Positions 7,559 to 18,265 of a stretch of DNA of 33,012 bases are shown one piece after another (position 1 is the stretch's first letter; each line of letters starts with the position of its first letter). This stretch comes from Armatimonadia bacterium (lineage in GTDB: Bacteria > Armatimonadota > Zipacnadia > Zipacnadales > JABUFB01): assembly GCA_039679385.1 (NCBI GenBank), contig JBDKVB010000182.1, positions 1-33,012 on the forward strand. The letters run 5' to 3'. The notes beneath the pieces were generated by a model. That model was not told the DNA's origin. It was given only the letters and a program-made list of their open reading frames with translations, and searched no databases. The translations under genes were made by a program, and so were the position numbers.

Positions 7559-9310
7559 ATGTCAGACTTCATCATAAGGATCAACGGGCAGGATGTCGCA
7601 GCCAGCCCGGGCATGACCGTCCTTGATGCTGCGAAGGCCGCGGGGATCCACATCCCGACGCTGTGCTATCACCCCGACCTTCCGGCGCAGGGAGCCTGTC
7701 GCATCTGCCTCGTGGAGATTGAGGGCGAGAGGGTCCTACAGCCCTCCTGCACCTACCCGGTGCGCGAGGGCATGAAGATCCAGACGCACTCGGCAACGGT
7801 TCGCAAGGCAAGGCGCACGGTGGTCGAGTTGCTGCTGTCGGACCATCCCTCGGACTGCACCGCCTGCGCACGGAACCGGAACTGCGAGCTCCAGGCACTC
7901 GCCGAGGAGCTTGGCATCCGGGAAGTCAGGGTCAAGGCCGAGCCTCATGGCTGGGGCATCGACGACTCCAGCCTGTCGGTAGTGCGAGACCCGGACAAGT
8001 GCGTGCTGTGTCGACGGTGCCTGCAGACCTGCTCGATGATCCAGGAGGTCAGTGGCCTGCGCATCTTCGGACGGGGCTACGACAGCATCGTCGGCGCACC
8101 CTTCGACACCCCCCTGGGCGAGGCGCTGTGCGTGAACTGCGGGCAGTGCATCAACCGCTGCCCGACGGGAGCGCTGATCGAGAAGACGCAGATTCCGGAG
8201 GTGTGGGAGGCGATCGAGGACCCGCACCTGCACACGGTGGTGCAGACGGCTCCGGCTGTGCGCGTGGCTCTCGGTGAGGCCCTGGGCCTTCCGTTAGGGC
8301 AGGTCGTGACCGGGAAGCTGACCACGGCGCTGCGGCAGCTCGGCTTCGATGCGGTCTTCGACACCGACTTCACCGCCGACCTGACGATCATGGAGGAGGG
8401 CTACGAGCTCATCCACCGGGTCACTGAGGGGGGCGTGCTTCCGCAGTTAACCTCCTGCAGCCCGGGCTGGATCAAGTTCATCGAGTACTTCTACCCGGAC
8501 CTGCTCCCGAACCTGTCGAGCTGCAAGTCGCCGCAGCAGATGTTCGGGGCTGTGGCAAAGACCTACTACGCCCAGGAGGCGGGGATCGACCCGGCAAACC
8601 TGCGCGTGGTGTCGGTCATGCCCTGCACGGCCAAGAAGTTCGAGGCCGCACGTCCGGAGATGTGCGACTCGGGCTACCGGGATGTCGACTACGTGCTCAC
8701 GACCCGCGAGCTGGCGCAGATGATCAAGGAGAAGGGCATCGACTTCGCCAACCTGCCGGAGAGCGAGTATGACGACCCGCTGGGCGAATCGACGGGCGCT
8801 GCCGTCATCTTCGGCGCGACCGGAGGCGTGATGGAAGCAGCACTGCGGACGGCCTACGAGGTGATCAGCGGCGAGAAGCTGGGCAACCTCGACATCAAGG
8901 CTGTGCGCGGGATGGAGGGGATCCGCGAGGCCACCATCACCATCGGCGACCTGGAGGTGAAGGCGGCCGTCGCTCACGGACTGGCCAACGCCGCGAAGCT
9001 GCTGGACAAGATTCGCGCCGGCGAAGCGGACTACCACTTCGTCGAGGTGATGGCCTGCCCCGGCGGCTGCATCGGTGGTGGCGGTCAGCCCATCCCGACC
9101 TCGCTGGAGGTGCGCAAGGCCCGAGCGGGAGCCATCTACCAGGCGGACCAGGACCTGGCGATCCGCCGGTCGCACGAGAATCCGTCGGTGCAGCGGATCT
9201 ACGAGAGGTTCCTGGGCAAGCCGCTAAGCGAGAAGTCGCACCGCCTGCTGCACACCAAGTACACCCCACGGGCGAGGACGGGACGTTCGGTGCCCGTGAC
9301 GAGGGGATAG
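7559..9310 (+). CDS. hydA: [FeFe]-hydrogenase catalytic subunit HydA (M3-type, NAD-linked)
   Basis: The start is ATG 7559, preceded by AAAAGGAG; the longer open frame to 7472 adds no family-like sequence. The protein has 583 residues. In order it has a [2Fe-2S] domain (C36, C47, C50, C64), a His-ligated [4Fe-4S] domain (H96, C100, C103, C109), two [4Fe-4S] motifs (C148-C158 and C191-C201), the H-cluster domain from about 220, and the small-subunit-like tail ending RLLHTKYTPR. H-cluster motifs are L1 TSCSPGW (C300, S301), L2 MPCTAKKFEA (C356) and L3 EVMACPGGCIGGGGQP (C500, C504). L1 has Ser where clostridial enzymes have the second of two adjacent Cys; the other ligands are intact. It reduces protons or oxidises H2 using electrons from HydB/HydC and ferredoxin in the cytoplasm. 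It needs HydE, HydF and HydG for cofactor assembly, of which only HydG is here. Confidence 0.95.
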   Translation: MSDFIIRINGQDVAASPGMTVLDAAKAAGIHIPTLCYHPDLPAQGACRICLVEIEGERVLQPSCTYPVREGMKIQTHSATVRKARRTVVELLLSDHPSDCTACARNRNCELQALAEELGIREVRVKAEPHGWGIDDSSLSVVRDPDKCVLCRRCLQTCSMIQEVSGLRIFGRGYDSIVGAPFDTPLGEALCVNCGQCINRCPTGALIEKTQIPEVWEAIEDPHLHTVVQTAPAVRVALGEALGLPLGQVVTGKLTTALRQLGFDAVFDTDFTADLTIMEEGYELIHRVTEGGVLPQLTSCSPGWIKFIEYFYPDLLPNLSSCKSPQQMFGAVAKTYYAQEAGIDPANLRVVSVMPCTAKKFEAARPEMCDSGYRDVDYVLTTRELAQMIKEKGIDFANLPESEYDDPLGESTGAAVIFGATGGVMEAALRTAYEVISGEKLGNLDIKAVRGMEGIREATITIGDLEVKAAVAHGLANAAKLLDKIRAGEADYHFVEVMACPGGCIGGGGQPIPTSLEVRKARAGAIYQADQDLAIRRSHENPSVQRIYERFLGKPLSEKSHRLLHTKYTPRARTGRSVPVTRG

Positions 9311-9316
9311 CTCAGA

Positions 9317-9351
9317 TGCCGGCCGTGTCCTGCGCAGGGGCACGGCCGGCA
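9317..9351 (+). terminator. Perfect 11-bp hairpin between hydA and hydG
   Basis: TGCCGGCCGTG at 9317-9327 pairs perfectly with CACGGCCGGCA at 9341-9351 around a 13-base loop, starting 7 bases after the hydA stop. No U-run follows. It could be a partial terminator, or an RNA-processing or stability hairpin that lowers hydG expression relative to hydA. Confidence 0.6.
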
Positions 9352-9459
9352 CAACACCAGGAGCCATGCGGAGAGGAAGTCCACAGCGTTCCGGGAGGGA
9401 TCGCGGACCTTCGTAGCCAATAACCAAGACTGACTTCATCCGTGAGGAGATCGATCGAG

Positions 9460-10899
9460 ATGTCCAGCGCGGACAGCGGAAGCGGCACCTGGAGTCGCGA
9501 ACGGATTGAGCAGACGGCCCACCGCATCTTTGACCCGGCGGCGACGGAGGGGATGCTGGAGAAAGGGGCCACTGCGGAGGCTCAGGAGGTACGCGACCTG
9601 CTTCACCAGGCTCGCAGCATGGGCGGGCTATCACCGGCCCAGGCGGCGGTCGTAATCCAGGTAACCGACCCGGCCCTGCGCGAGGAGATCAAGGCGACTG
9701 CTCGCCTGCTCCATGAGAAGGCCTACTCACGGCGGATCAACCTGCTGGCCCCCGTGTGCCCTACGAACCGGTGTGTCGATGACTGCCTCTACTGCCCCCT
9801 GCGAAGAGCCAACTCACGCCTGAAGCGCAGCGCCCACGGGACGAGGGACCTGCAGCGGGAGGTCGTGGCGCTTCTGGACGAGGGTCACAAGCACGTGATG
9901 CTCGTGTTCGGCAATGACCGAAGCGGCCTGCCCTATGTGCGAGACATGGTGTGGTCCACCTACGGGGCACGCTCGGGTATGCGGCAGATACAGCGCGTCG
10001 ACCTGAACCTGGACCCGGTGCCGGGGGATGACCTGCGGCAGATGAAGGACGCCGCTCCGCTGGGCACCTACCACGTCTTCCAGGAGACCTATCATCCCGC
10101 GTCCTACGCCACGCTGCACCCCAGTGGGCCAAAATCTGACTACACCTGGCGTCTCACCTGCCATGACCGGGCACGAGAGAGTGGACTCGATGATGTGGGC
10201 CTGGGCGTTCTGCTCGGGGCCCACGACTTCTCCTTTGACGTGGTGGCGATGCTGCAGCACTTCTGCCACCTGGAGGAGGCGTACGGGTTCGGCCCAGTGT
10301 CTGTCACGTACCCGCGGATGATCCCCACTCCGACGGCTCCGGCTTCGCTTGAGCCCGAACGGCAGGTGAGCGACGAGGACTTCCAGCACGTGGTGGCGGT
10401 GACTCGTCTGGCTCTCCCCTACACGCAGATTGCCCTGTGCACGCCGGCCACGCGAGAGGTGCGTCTGGAGCTGTACCGCCTCGGCATCTCGACGGTGAGT
10501 GTGGGCTCGCAGAGCTACCCGGGCGTGTACACCGGGGATGGTGAGCCGGAATCTGCCGGGACTTTGCGAGTGAGTCGCCCGCGGCCTCTGGAGGAACTGG
10601 TCTACCGCATGTGCGACGCCGGGATGGTACCGAGCTTCTGCGTGGCCTGCTACGTCAAGCGGCGGAGGCAGAGCGTGAGGACAGAGGGCAGCCCGGTAGA
10701 GCGCCTTCAGGAGCGCTGTCAGCCCAATGCCCTCCTGTGCCTCAAAGAGTACCTGATGGACTACGCTTCACCAGCGACTCAGACCGTCGGCGAGCGGGTG
10801 ATCCAGCAAGAGCTCGCCAGGCTGCCGGAGAAGGCCCGCTCCATGACGCTCGACCTGATGGAGGAGGCCGAGGCAGGGCTACGTGGTCAGACGCTGTAG
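9460..10899 (+). CDS. hydG: HydG, radical SAM tyrosine lyase for H-cluster assembly
   Basis: HydG cleaves tyrosine to supply the CO and CN ligands of the H-cluster iron. The 479-residue product has the radical SAM motif CVDDCLYC (CX3CX2C). The C-terminal [4Fe-4S] site has FCVACY followed 22 residues later by RCQPNALLCLKEYLMDYA, giving the CX2CX22C spacing specific to HydG. It lacks close similarity to ThiH beyond the shared core. The start was set at ATG 9460 because GAGGAG (9444-9449) lies 10 bases upstream; an in-frame GTG at 9442 overlaps that ribosome-binding site. It lies 149 bases after hydA, behind a hairpin. HydE and HydF are not encoded in the window. Confidence 0.9.
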   Translation: MSSADSGSGTWSRERIEQTAHRIFDPAATEGMLEKGATAEAQEVRDLLHQARSMGGLSPAQAAVVIQVTDPALREEIKATARLLHEKAYSRRINLLAPVCPTNRCVDDCLYCPLRRANSRLKRSAHGTRDLQREVVALLDEGHKHVMLVFGNDRSGLPYVRDMVWSTYGARSGMRQIQRVDLNLDPVPGDDLRQMKDAAPLGTYHVFQETYHPASYATLHPSGPKSDYTWRLTCHDRARESGLDDVGLGVLLGAHDFSFDVVAMLQHFCHLEEAYGFGPVSVTYPRMIPTPTAPASLEPERQVSDEDFQHVVAVTRLALPYTQIALCTPATREVRLELYRLGISTVSVGSQSYPGVYTGDGEPESAGTLRVSRPRPLEELVYRMCDAGMVPSFCVACYVKRRRQSVRTEGSPVERLQERCQPNALLCLKEYLMDYASPATQTVGERVIQQELARLPEKARSMTLDLMEEAEAGLRGQTL

Positions 10900-10966
10900 G
10901 AGGTTACGGCGCCAGGGAGTGCAGGGGTGCTCCAGGAGGGACATGAGGCCAGGCTGAGGTGGGCTT

Positions 10967-13441
10967 TTGGCTGAACAGAGCGCACCGGCAACCGGTGTCG
11001 TCACCACGATCGCCGCCAAGTGTCGGCGCTGCTACAACTGCGTGCGCAGTTGCCCGGCCAAGGCAATCCGTGTGCAGGGCGGTCAGGCACAGGTCATGCC
11101 GGAGCGATGCATCGGCTGCGGGAACTGCATCCGCGTCTGCGCCCAGGGCGCGAAGCAGGTGCAGTCGGCGCTCCAGACTGTGCTGGGCATGCTGGCGCAG
11201 GGCTCGCCGACGGTTGCCATCCTCGCACCTTCCTATCCTGCGGCCTACGAGGGAGTCAGTGCCGGGCAGGTGGTCGGCGCAGCTCGTGCGGTCGGCTTCT
11301 CGCGGGTGATGGAGGTCGGCTTCGGTGCAGAGATGGTGGCGAGGGCCTATGCGGACCTGCTACGTCGGCCGCCGAATCATGCGGTGATCGCTACCCCTTG
11401 CCCCGCCCTGGTTACCTACATCCAGAAGCACATGCCCGAGCTGTCGCCGAACCTGGCTCCCCTTGTCTCGCCCATGATCGCCCTGGGCCGCGCCATCAAG
11501 CAGGAGTACCTGCCGGGGGCGCAGGTGGTGTTCGTCGGCCCCTGCATCGCGAAGAAGGCAGAGCTGGCAGAGCCGACCGTCGCGGGCGCTGTGGATGCGG
11601 CACTTACCTTCCTGGAACTCGAGGAGCTGCTGACCCTGCGCGGGGTGGACCTGGCGCAGGCAGTGCCCTCGATGGCCGACGAACCTCTGCCCCACTTCGG
11701 AGCGCTGTTCCCGGTGTCAGGCGGGCTCCTGCGTACGGCGGCGGTTCAGGCGGACCTGATGGACGATGCGATCGCCGTGGTCGAGGGGCCGGACCGGTGT
11801 CTTGCAGCGCTGCGGGAACTACGGGAGGGGCAGTTCCCGGCACGCTTCGTGGATGCCCTGCTGTGTGAGGGGTGCGTGGCCGGTCCTGCCTATGGCGGCA
11901 ACACCTCGCCGCTGGCGCGGAAGGCCTTGGTCACGGCTCACGTACGGGAGCTCCAGGCAAAGGCACGGGCAGTGCCTCGGGCCCTCAAGAGCGTGTCGCG
12001 GATTGACCTGACACGCACCTTCGAGATGCCGTCAGCGCCGAGCCATGTGCCCAACGAGACGGAGATCCGGGACATCCTGGCCAGCACCAACAAACATGGC
12101 CCCGCCGACGAGCTCAACTGCGGCGCCTGTGGGTATGCGACTTGTCGGGATAAGGCCATTGCCGTGCATGAGGGCCTCGCCGAGACCGAGATGTGCCTCC
12201 CGTACCTGATCGACCAGTTGCAGGTGAACCTGGAGCGCCTCAGCCGCAGCAAGGAGGAGATCGAGCGCGCCCGGGAAGCCGCCATTCGAGCGGAGCAGTT
12301 GGCGTCGATGGGGCGACTGGCATCGGACATCGCCCACGAGCTGAGTAACCCGCTGGGCAAGATCGCTGCCTTCGCGCAGCTCCTGCGCGACAACATGGCG
12401 ACGGAGGACCCTCGCCGGGAGGACCTGACGACCATCGTTGCCGAGGCCCTGCACTCTCGCGAGGTGCTGGCGAGTCTTGAAGGCTTTGCGCGGCAGCGTG
12501 AGCCGCACTTCCAGCAGGTGAACCTGCGCCAGTTGGTGGAGCGAGCCGTCGAGGAGGCCGGTCCGGCCCTGGCGCTGCACGAGGCGGAGCTATCGATCCA
12601 GGTTGACCCGGACCTTCCCGAGATTGCCGCCGACGCGGACCTGATGGCACAGGTGCTCGTGCACCTGGTCACCAACAGCCTCGAAGCTCTCGATGGAGTC
12701 GGGAAGGTGGAGATCCTCGCACGAGCTTCCGCCGACCGGCAGAGGATTGAGCTGGTGGTGCACGACGATGGCCCGGGGATTGACCCGCACCTGCTGCCAA
12801 GGCTGTGTGAGCCTTTCGTCACCACGAAGTCGGACCGGCCTGGTGCAGGGCTGGGACTGGCGGTTGCTCATGGAGTCGTGCAGGCGCACGGTGGGACGCT
12901 GGGGATTGCCAGCAAGTTAGGCGTCGGCACCTCTGTGACGCTGCGACTGCCCTCGGATGCGCTACCCACGGCGCCGGTGGAGGCAGTGAAGGTGCTGGTG
13001 GTCGATGACGACCCGGACTTCCTCGAGCAGCACCGGATCATGCTCACGGGGATGGGCTTCGAGGTTGTGACGGCGGAGCGAAGTGACGAGGCGATTGAGG
13101 TCAGCAACCGGGAGATACCCGATGCTTTCGTGCTGGACCTGATGATGGAGCGGACCGACTCGGGCGCACGGCTTGCGAGAGCCCTGCGTCGTGACCCGCG
13201 GTTCCGACGAGCGCCGATTGTGATGCTGACCTCGGTTGTGCGGGATGTGGGTTTCGACTTCTACCGGAACCCGCGCGAGGTGCTGGAGTGGATGAAGGCG
13301 GACGCCTGGTTCGACAAGCCTGCGCCGGTGGCCGAGCTTGCGGCAACGATCCAGCGGCTCCTCACCGGCGAGCGGCCTCAGGGGACGACCTCGCAGAAAC
13401 CGGCGGACAGCAGCGCTGCCCCAGGGGATCGGGCAAGCTGA
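10967..13441 (+). CDS. Hybrid histidine kinase with an HsfB/HydS-like [FeFe]-hydrogenase sensor domain
   Basis: The protein has 824 residues and a TTG start; GAGGTGGG lies just upstream and an in-frame TGA at 10955 closes the frame. Domains in order: two [4Fe-4S] motifs (C19-C29, C48-C58); a group C/D-type hydrogenase-like domain with ATPCPAL (C145), VGPCIAKKAE (C193) and LLCEGCVAGP (C300, C303); a Fes-type four-cysteine cluster motif (C385, C388, C393, C410); a coiled coil; HisKA with phospho-acceptor H457 in IAHELSNP; HATPase about 560-660; and a receiver domain with D724 and K784. Catalytic L1 and L3 are altered, as in sensory hydrogenases thought to bind H2 with little turnover. No membrane segment is visible, so it should sense H2 or cellular redox state in the cytoplasm and feed a phosphorelay. 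HsfB proteins often have PAS domains; direct fusion of kinase and receiver is less usual. Confidence 0.9.
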   Translation: MAEQSAPATGVVTTIAAKCRRCYNCVRSCPAKAIRVQGGQAQVMPERCIGCGNCIRVCAQGAKQVQSALQTVLGMLAQGSPTVAILAPSYPAAYEGVSAGQVVGAARAVGFSRVMEVGFGAEMVARAYADLLRRPPNHAVIATPCPALVTYIQKHMPELSPNLAPLVSPMIALGRAIKQEYLPGAQVVFVGPCIAKKAELAEPTVAGAVDAALTFLELEELLTLRGVDLAQAVPSMADEPLPHFGALFPVSGGLLRTAAVQADLMDDAIAVVEGPDRCLAALRELREGQFPARFVDALLCEGCVAGPAYGGNTSPLARKALVTAHVRELQAKARAVPRALKSVSRIDLTRTFEMPSAPSHVPNETEIRDILASTNKHGPADELNCGACGYATCRDKAIAVHEGLAETEMCLPYLIDQLQVNLERLSRSKEEIERAREAAIRAEQLASMGRLASDIAHELSNPLGKIAAFAQLLRDNMATEDPRREDLTTIVAEALHSREVLASLEGFARQREPHFQQVNLRQLVERAVEEAGPALALHEAELSIQVDPDLPEIAADADLMAQVLVHLVTNSLEALDGVGKVEILARASADRQRIELVVHDDGPGIDPHLLPRLCEPFVTTKSDRPGAGLGLAVAHGVVQAHGGTLGIASKLGVGTSVTLRLPSDALPTAPVEAVKVLVVDDDPDFLEQHRIMLTGMGFEVVTAERSDEAIEVSNREIPDAFVLDLMMERTDSGARLARALRRDPRFRRAPIVMLTSVVRDVGFDFYRNPREVLEWMKADAWFDKPAPVAELAATIQRLLTGERPQGTTSQKPADSSAAPGDRAS

Positions 13442-13488
13442 GCACGCTGGAGGACCTTGCGACCTGGAGGGGATGGCGGACGAACCTT

Positions 13489-14979
13489 GTGGAGCTGGAC
13501 GCGGACATCCTGATTGTCGACGACGAGCCCGCGATTCGCAACGGGTGTCGTCGCGTCCTTGCCGCCTGCAAGGCGCGCCTCGAGATCGCAGGCACCGGTG
13601 CCGAAGCGATGGAGAAGCTCGGGGCCAAGGACTTTGACGTGGCGATCATCGACCTGATCATGCCCAGCTTCGGCGGCATGGAAGTGCTGGACAGGCTGGC
13701 CGAGGCGGACAACCCGGTCGTCCCAATCGTGATCACTGCGCACGCCAGCATCGAGACGGCAGTGGAGGCGATCAAGCGTGGTGCCTTCGACTACCTGCCC
13801 AAGCCCTTCGTGCCGCTGGAGCTCATCACGAGGGTCGAGCGAGCGCTGCGGTGGCGGCGACTGCGTCAGGAGGCAGACCGCAGGCTGACCGAGCTGGACA
13901 CTGAGAAGACGCGGCTCCGGGCAATCGTGGGAAGCCTCGCCGACGGCGTTCTCATCAGCAACTTGCAGGGCGAGGTGGTCCTGTGTAACCGTGCGGCCTG
14001 TCAGGCGCTGGGCATCGATGAGTGTCACGGTGAGCCGCGACCCGTGGACAGTGTGGTGCAAGACGAGGTGCTCCGAGGGCTCCTCCGGGAGGCTACGGGG
14101 ACCGCTAGCGGTGAGGAGGAAGGCGCCGACGGGCCTGCCCTGACGACGCAGCTCACCCAGGGCGATCAGGTCTATATGGCGCGAGTGGTGCCGATTCCGG
14201 GAGCCCAGGGACTGCCGCTCGGTGCGGCAACGGTGCTGCGGGATGTTACGCAGATCATGCAACTGGAGCGGGCGAAGTCGCAGTTCATGTCGATGGTGGC
14301 TCATGAGCTCAAGACCCCGCTCGCGGCAGTCCAGGGATACCTGCAGGCCATCCTGGTAGCCCAGACCACGAGCCCGGAGAAGGTTCGCGACATCATCACG
14401 CGATCGGGAGAGCGCGTGGAGGGCATGACGCAGTTGGTGCGCGATCTGCTGGACCTGTCGCGGGCTGACATGCTTCCCACACGGCACGTGGAGGAGCTGC
14501 AGTTGGGTGAAGTCGTGGCCGAGATCCTCGAGCACCAGCAACACTTCGCCGAGGCAACCGGGGTTACGCTTCGGGTCGCTATCCCGAAGGAGCTTCCGGC
14601 GCTGCACATGGACCGCGAAGAGCTGGGGCGGATCCTGACGAACCTCGTGAGCAACGCGATCAAGTACAACCTGCCCGGCGGCGAGGTGGTGGTTTCGGCG
14701 AAGGCGGAGGCAGCCGGGCTGCACGTGTCGGTGCAGGATACCGGTCTGGGAATTCCACCGGAGGCCTTGCCAAAGTTGGGGCAGGAGTTCTTCCGGGTGA
14801 ACCTCCCGGATCGTCGCGGGACAGTCGGAACCGGGCTCGGGCTATCGCTGGTGAAGCGGACGGTGCAGTCCTGTGGTGGGGAGCTTGAGGTGCAATCGGA
14901 GCTCGGCGCCGGCAGCACCTTCACCGTGCACCTGCCTCGTGCGGTGAACTCCGGGCCTGTTGACGCCGCTGACTCGTGA
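13489..14979 (+). CDS. REC-PAS-histidine kinase, partner of the hydrogenase-like sensor kinase
   Basis: The protein has about 496 residues from GTG 13489. This start leaves the whole receiver domain and avoids a 150-base overlap with the upstream gene; the ribosome-binding site (GGAGGGG at 13466) is somewhat far, so the start is uncertain. Domains: an N-terminal receiver (D11, D12, phospho-acceptor D55, K105), a helix, a PAS domain (about 142-258), HisKA with H272 in MVAHELKTPLAA, and a HATPase ending GTGLGLSLVKR. There is no transmembrane segment and no DNA-binding domain. Placed directly after the hybrid kinase, it is a likely recipient of phosphate from that protein's receiver. Where the signal goes next is not visible here. 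It is followed 15 bases later by the nfn promoter, so it probably ends the hydrogenase unit. Confidence 0.88.
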   Translation: MELDADILIVDDEPAIRNGCRRVLAACKARLEIAGTGAEAMEKLGAKDFDVAIIDLIMPSFGGMEVLDRLAEADNPVVPIVITAHASIETAVEAIKRGAFDYLPKPFVPLELITRVERALRWRRLRQEADRRLTELDTEKTRLRAIVGSLADGVLISNLQGEVVLCNRAACQALGIDECHGEPRPVDSVVQDEVLRGLLREATGTASGEEEGADGPALTTQLTQGDQVYMARVVPIPGAQGLPLGAATVLRDVTQIMQLERAKSQFMSMVAHELKTPLAAVQGYLQAILVAQTTSPEKVRDIITRSGERVEGMTQLVRDLLDLSRADMLPTRHVEELQLGEVVAEILEHQQHFAEATGVTLRVAIPKELPALHMDREELGRILTNLVSNAIKYNLPGGEVVVSAKAEAAGLHVSVQDTGLGIPPEALPKLGQEFFRVNLPDRRGTVGTGLGLSLVKRTVQSCGGELEVQSELGAGSTFTVHLPRAVNSGPVDAADS

Positions 14980-14993
14980 GTGTTTCGGGCAGC

Positions 14994-15023
14994 TTGACGT
15001 GCCTGCAGAGGCGGGGATAGAAT
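14994..15023 (+). promoter_or_regulatory. Probable sigma-70-type promoter of nfnAB
   Basis: TTGACG at 14994-14999 and TAGAAT at 15018-15023 are 18 bases apart. The -10 hexamer is identical to those at 579 and 21944. The predicted start is near 15030, giving a leader of about 110 bases before nfnA. Confidence 0.75.
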
Positions 15024-15143
15024 CGACCTCTACTCAGTCCGTTCCCTGAGGCGCGGCCCGGAGGCCGCAATCAGGGTTTTCAGGCCCAAGGGGCCACAAG
15101 GGTGGCCCAGTTTCCGGTCAGTTCTCCGTGTCGAGGTGTCGCG

Positions 15144-17533
<2,390 letters not shown>

Positions 17534-17596
17534 CCGTAGGTTGGCTCGCCCGGTTGGTGCGGTGATCATGGGGCGTCGCCAGGCTTCGCACACTCC

Positions 17597-17622
17597 GGGG
17601 GCGGTCTGCAGGGACCGCCCCC
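17597..17622 (+). terminator. GC-rich perfect hairpin after nfnB
   Basis: GGGGGCGGTC at 17597-17606 pairs exactly with GACCGCCCCC at 17613-17622 around a 6-base loop. The stem is very stable but no T-run follows (ACTTAG), so termination may be partial. It separates nfnAB from the DUF2284 gene. Confidence 0.65.
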
Positions 17623-17675
17623 ACTTAGCACCAAGAGTCCTGTGCGCCGCCTCCACAAAGGAAGGTGGGCGTTCC

Positions 17676-18188
17676 ATGGACGAGAACTCGGACCTGCAGG
17701 CGCTCCTCGATCAGGCCGTCGAAGCCGGTGCCACCGATGCAGCAGTGATCGACCCGGGCTCGGTGGTGACGGCGATCTGGCCACGGCTCAAGTGTCAGTA
17801 CGGTTGCGGCGGGTATGGCAGTAACTTGTGCTGTCCGCCCTACTCCCCCACTCACACCCAGACACGCGAACTGTTGGACGGCTACCGGCGTGCGATCCTG
17901 ATCCACTGCAAGTCGGGAGGTGGAGACCTGCGTCCGATTGCGGCCGACCTGGAGCGATCGGCCTTTCTGGCCGGCTTCTACAAGGCCTTCGCCTTCGGCT
18001 GCGGCCCCTGCCACCTATGCGACAAGTGCAACATGGAGCACTGCACGAATCCTCGTCAGTCACGACCTGCGCCGGAGGCTTCGGGCATTGATGTCTACGC
18101 CACCGCAAGGAGCAACGGCTTCCCCATCGAAGTAGTAACGGACCGATCCTGCGAGCAGAACTACTACACCGTCGTGCTGATCGACTGA
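17676..18188 (+). CDS. DUF2284-like cysteine-rich metal-binding protein
   Basis: The protein has 170 residues, using ATG 17676 with AAAGGAAGG upstream. Cysteines fall in the DUF2284 pattern: KCQYGCGGYGSNLCCPPYSPT in the N-terminal third, and a ferredoxin-like FGCGPCHLCDKCNMEHCTNPRQSRPAPEASGIDV segment in the second half. These probably bind one or more Fe-S clusters. No enzyme activity is established for the family; members are common in anaerobes. It has no visible signal peptide. The gene follows nfnAB but is separated from it by a hairpin, so the link with electron bifurcation is only positional. Confidence 0.82.
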   Translation: MDENSDLQALLDQAVEAGATDAAVIDPGSVVTAIWPRLKCQYGCGGYGSNLCCPPYSPTHTQTRELLDGYRRAILIHCKSGGGDLRPIAADLERSAFLAGFYKAFAFGCGPCHLCDKCNMEHCTNPRQSRPAPEASGIDVYATARSNGFPIEVVTDRSCEQNYYTVVLID

Positions 18189-18265
18189 CGCGCTGGTCGT
18201 GGTTGCGCCGACGGACACACCTGAGCTCACGGTCGCTATCCGGTACTCCGACGGGGTGAAGGAAG

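Noticed and set aside
13288-13488. Extension of the REC-PAS kinase upstream into the hybrid kinase gene
   Set aside because: The extra 67 residues overlap the end of the upstream gene in another frame and do not look like part of a receiver domain.
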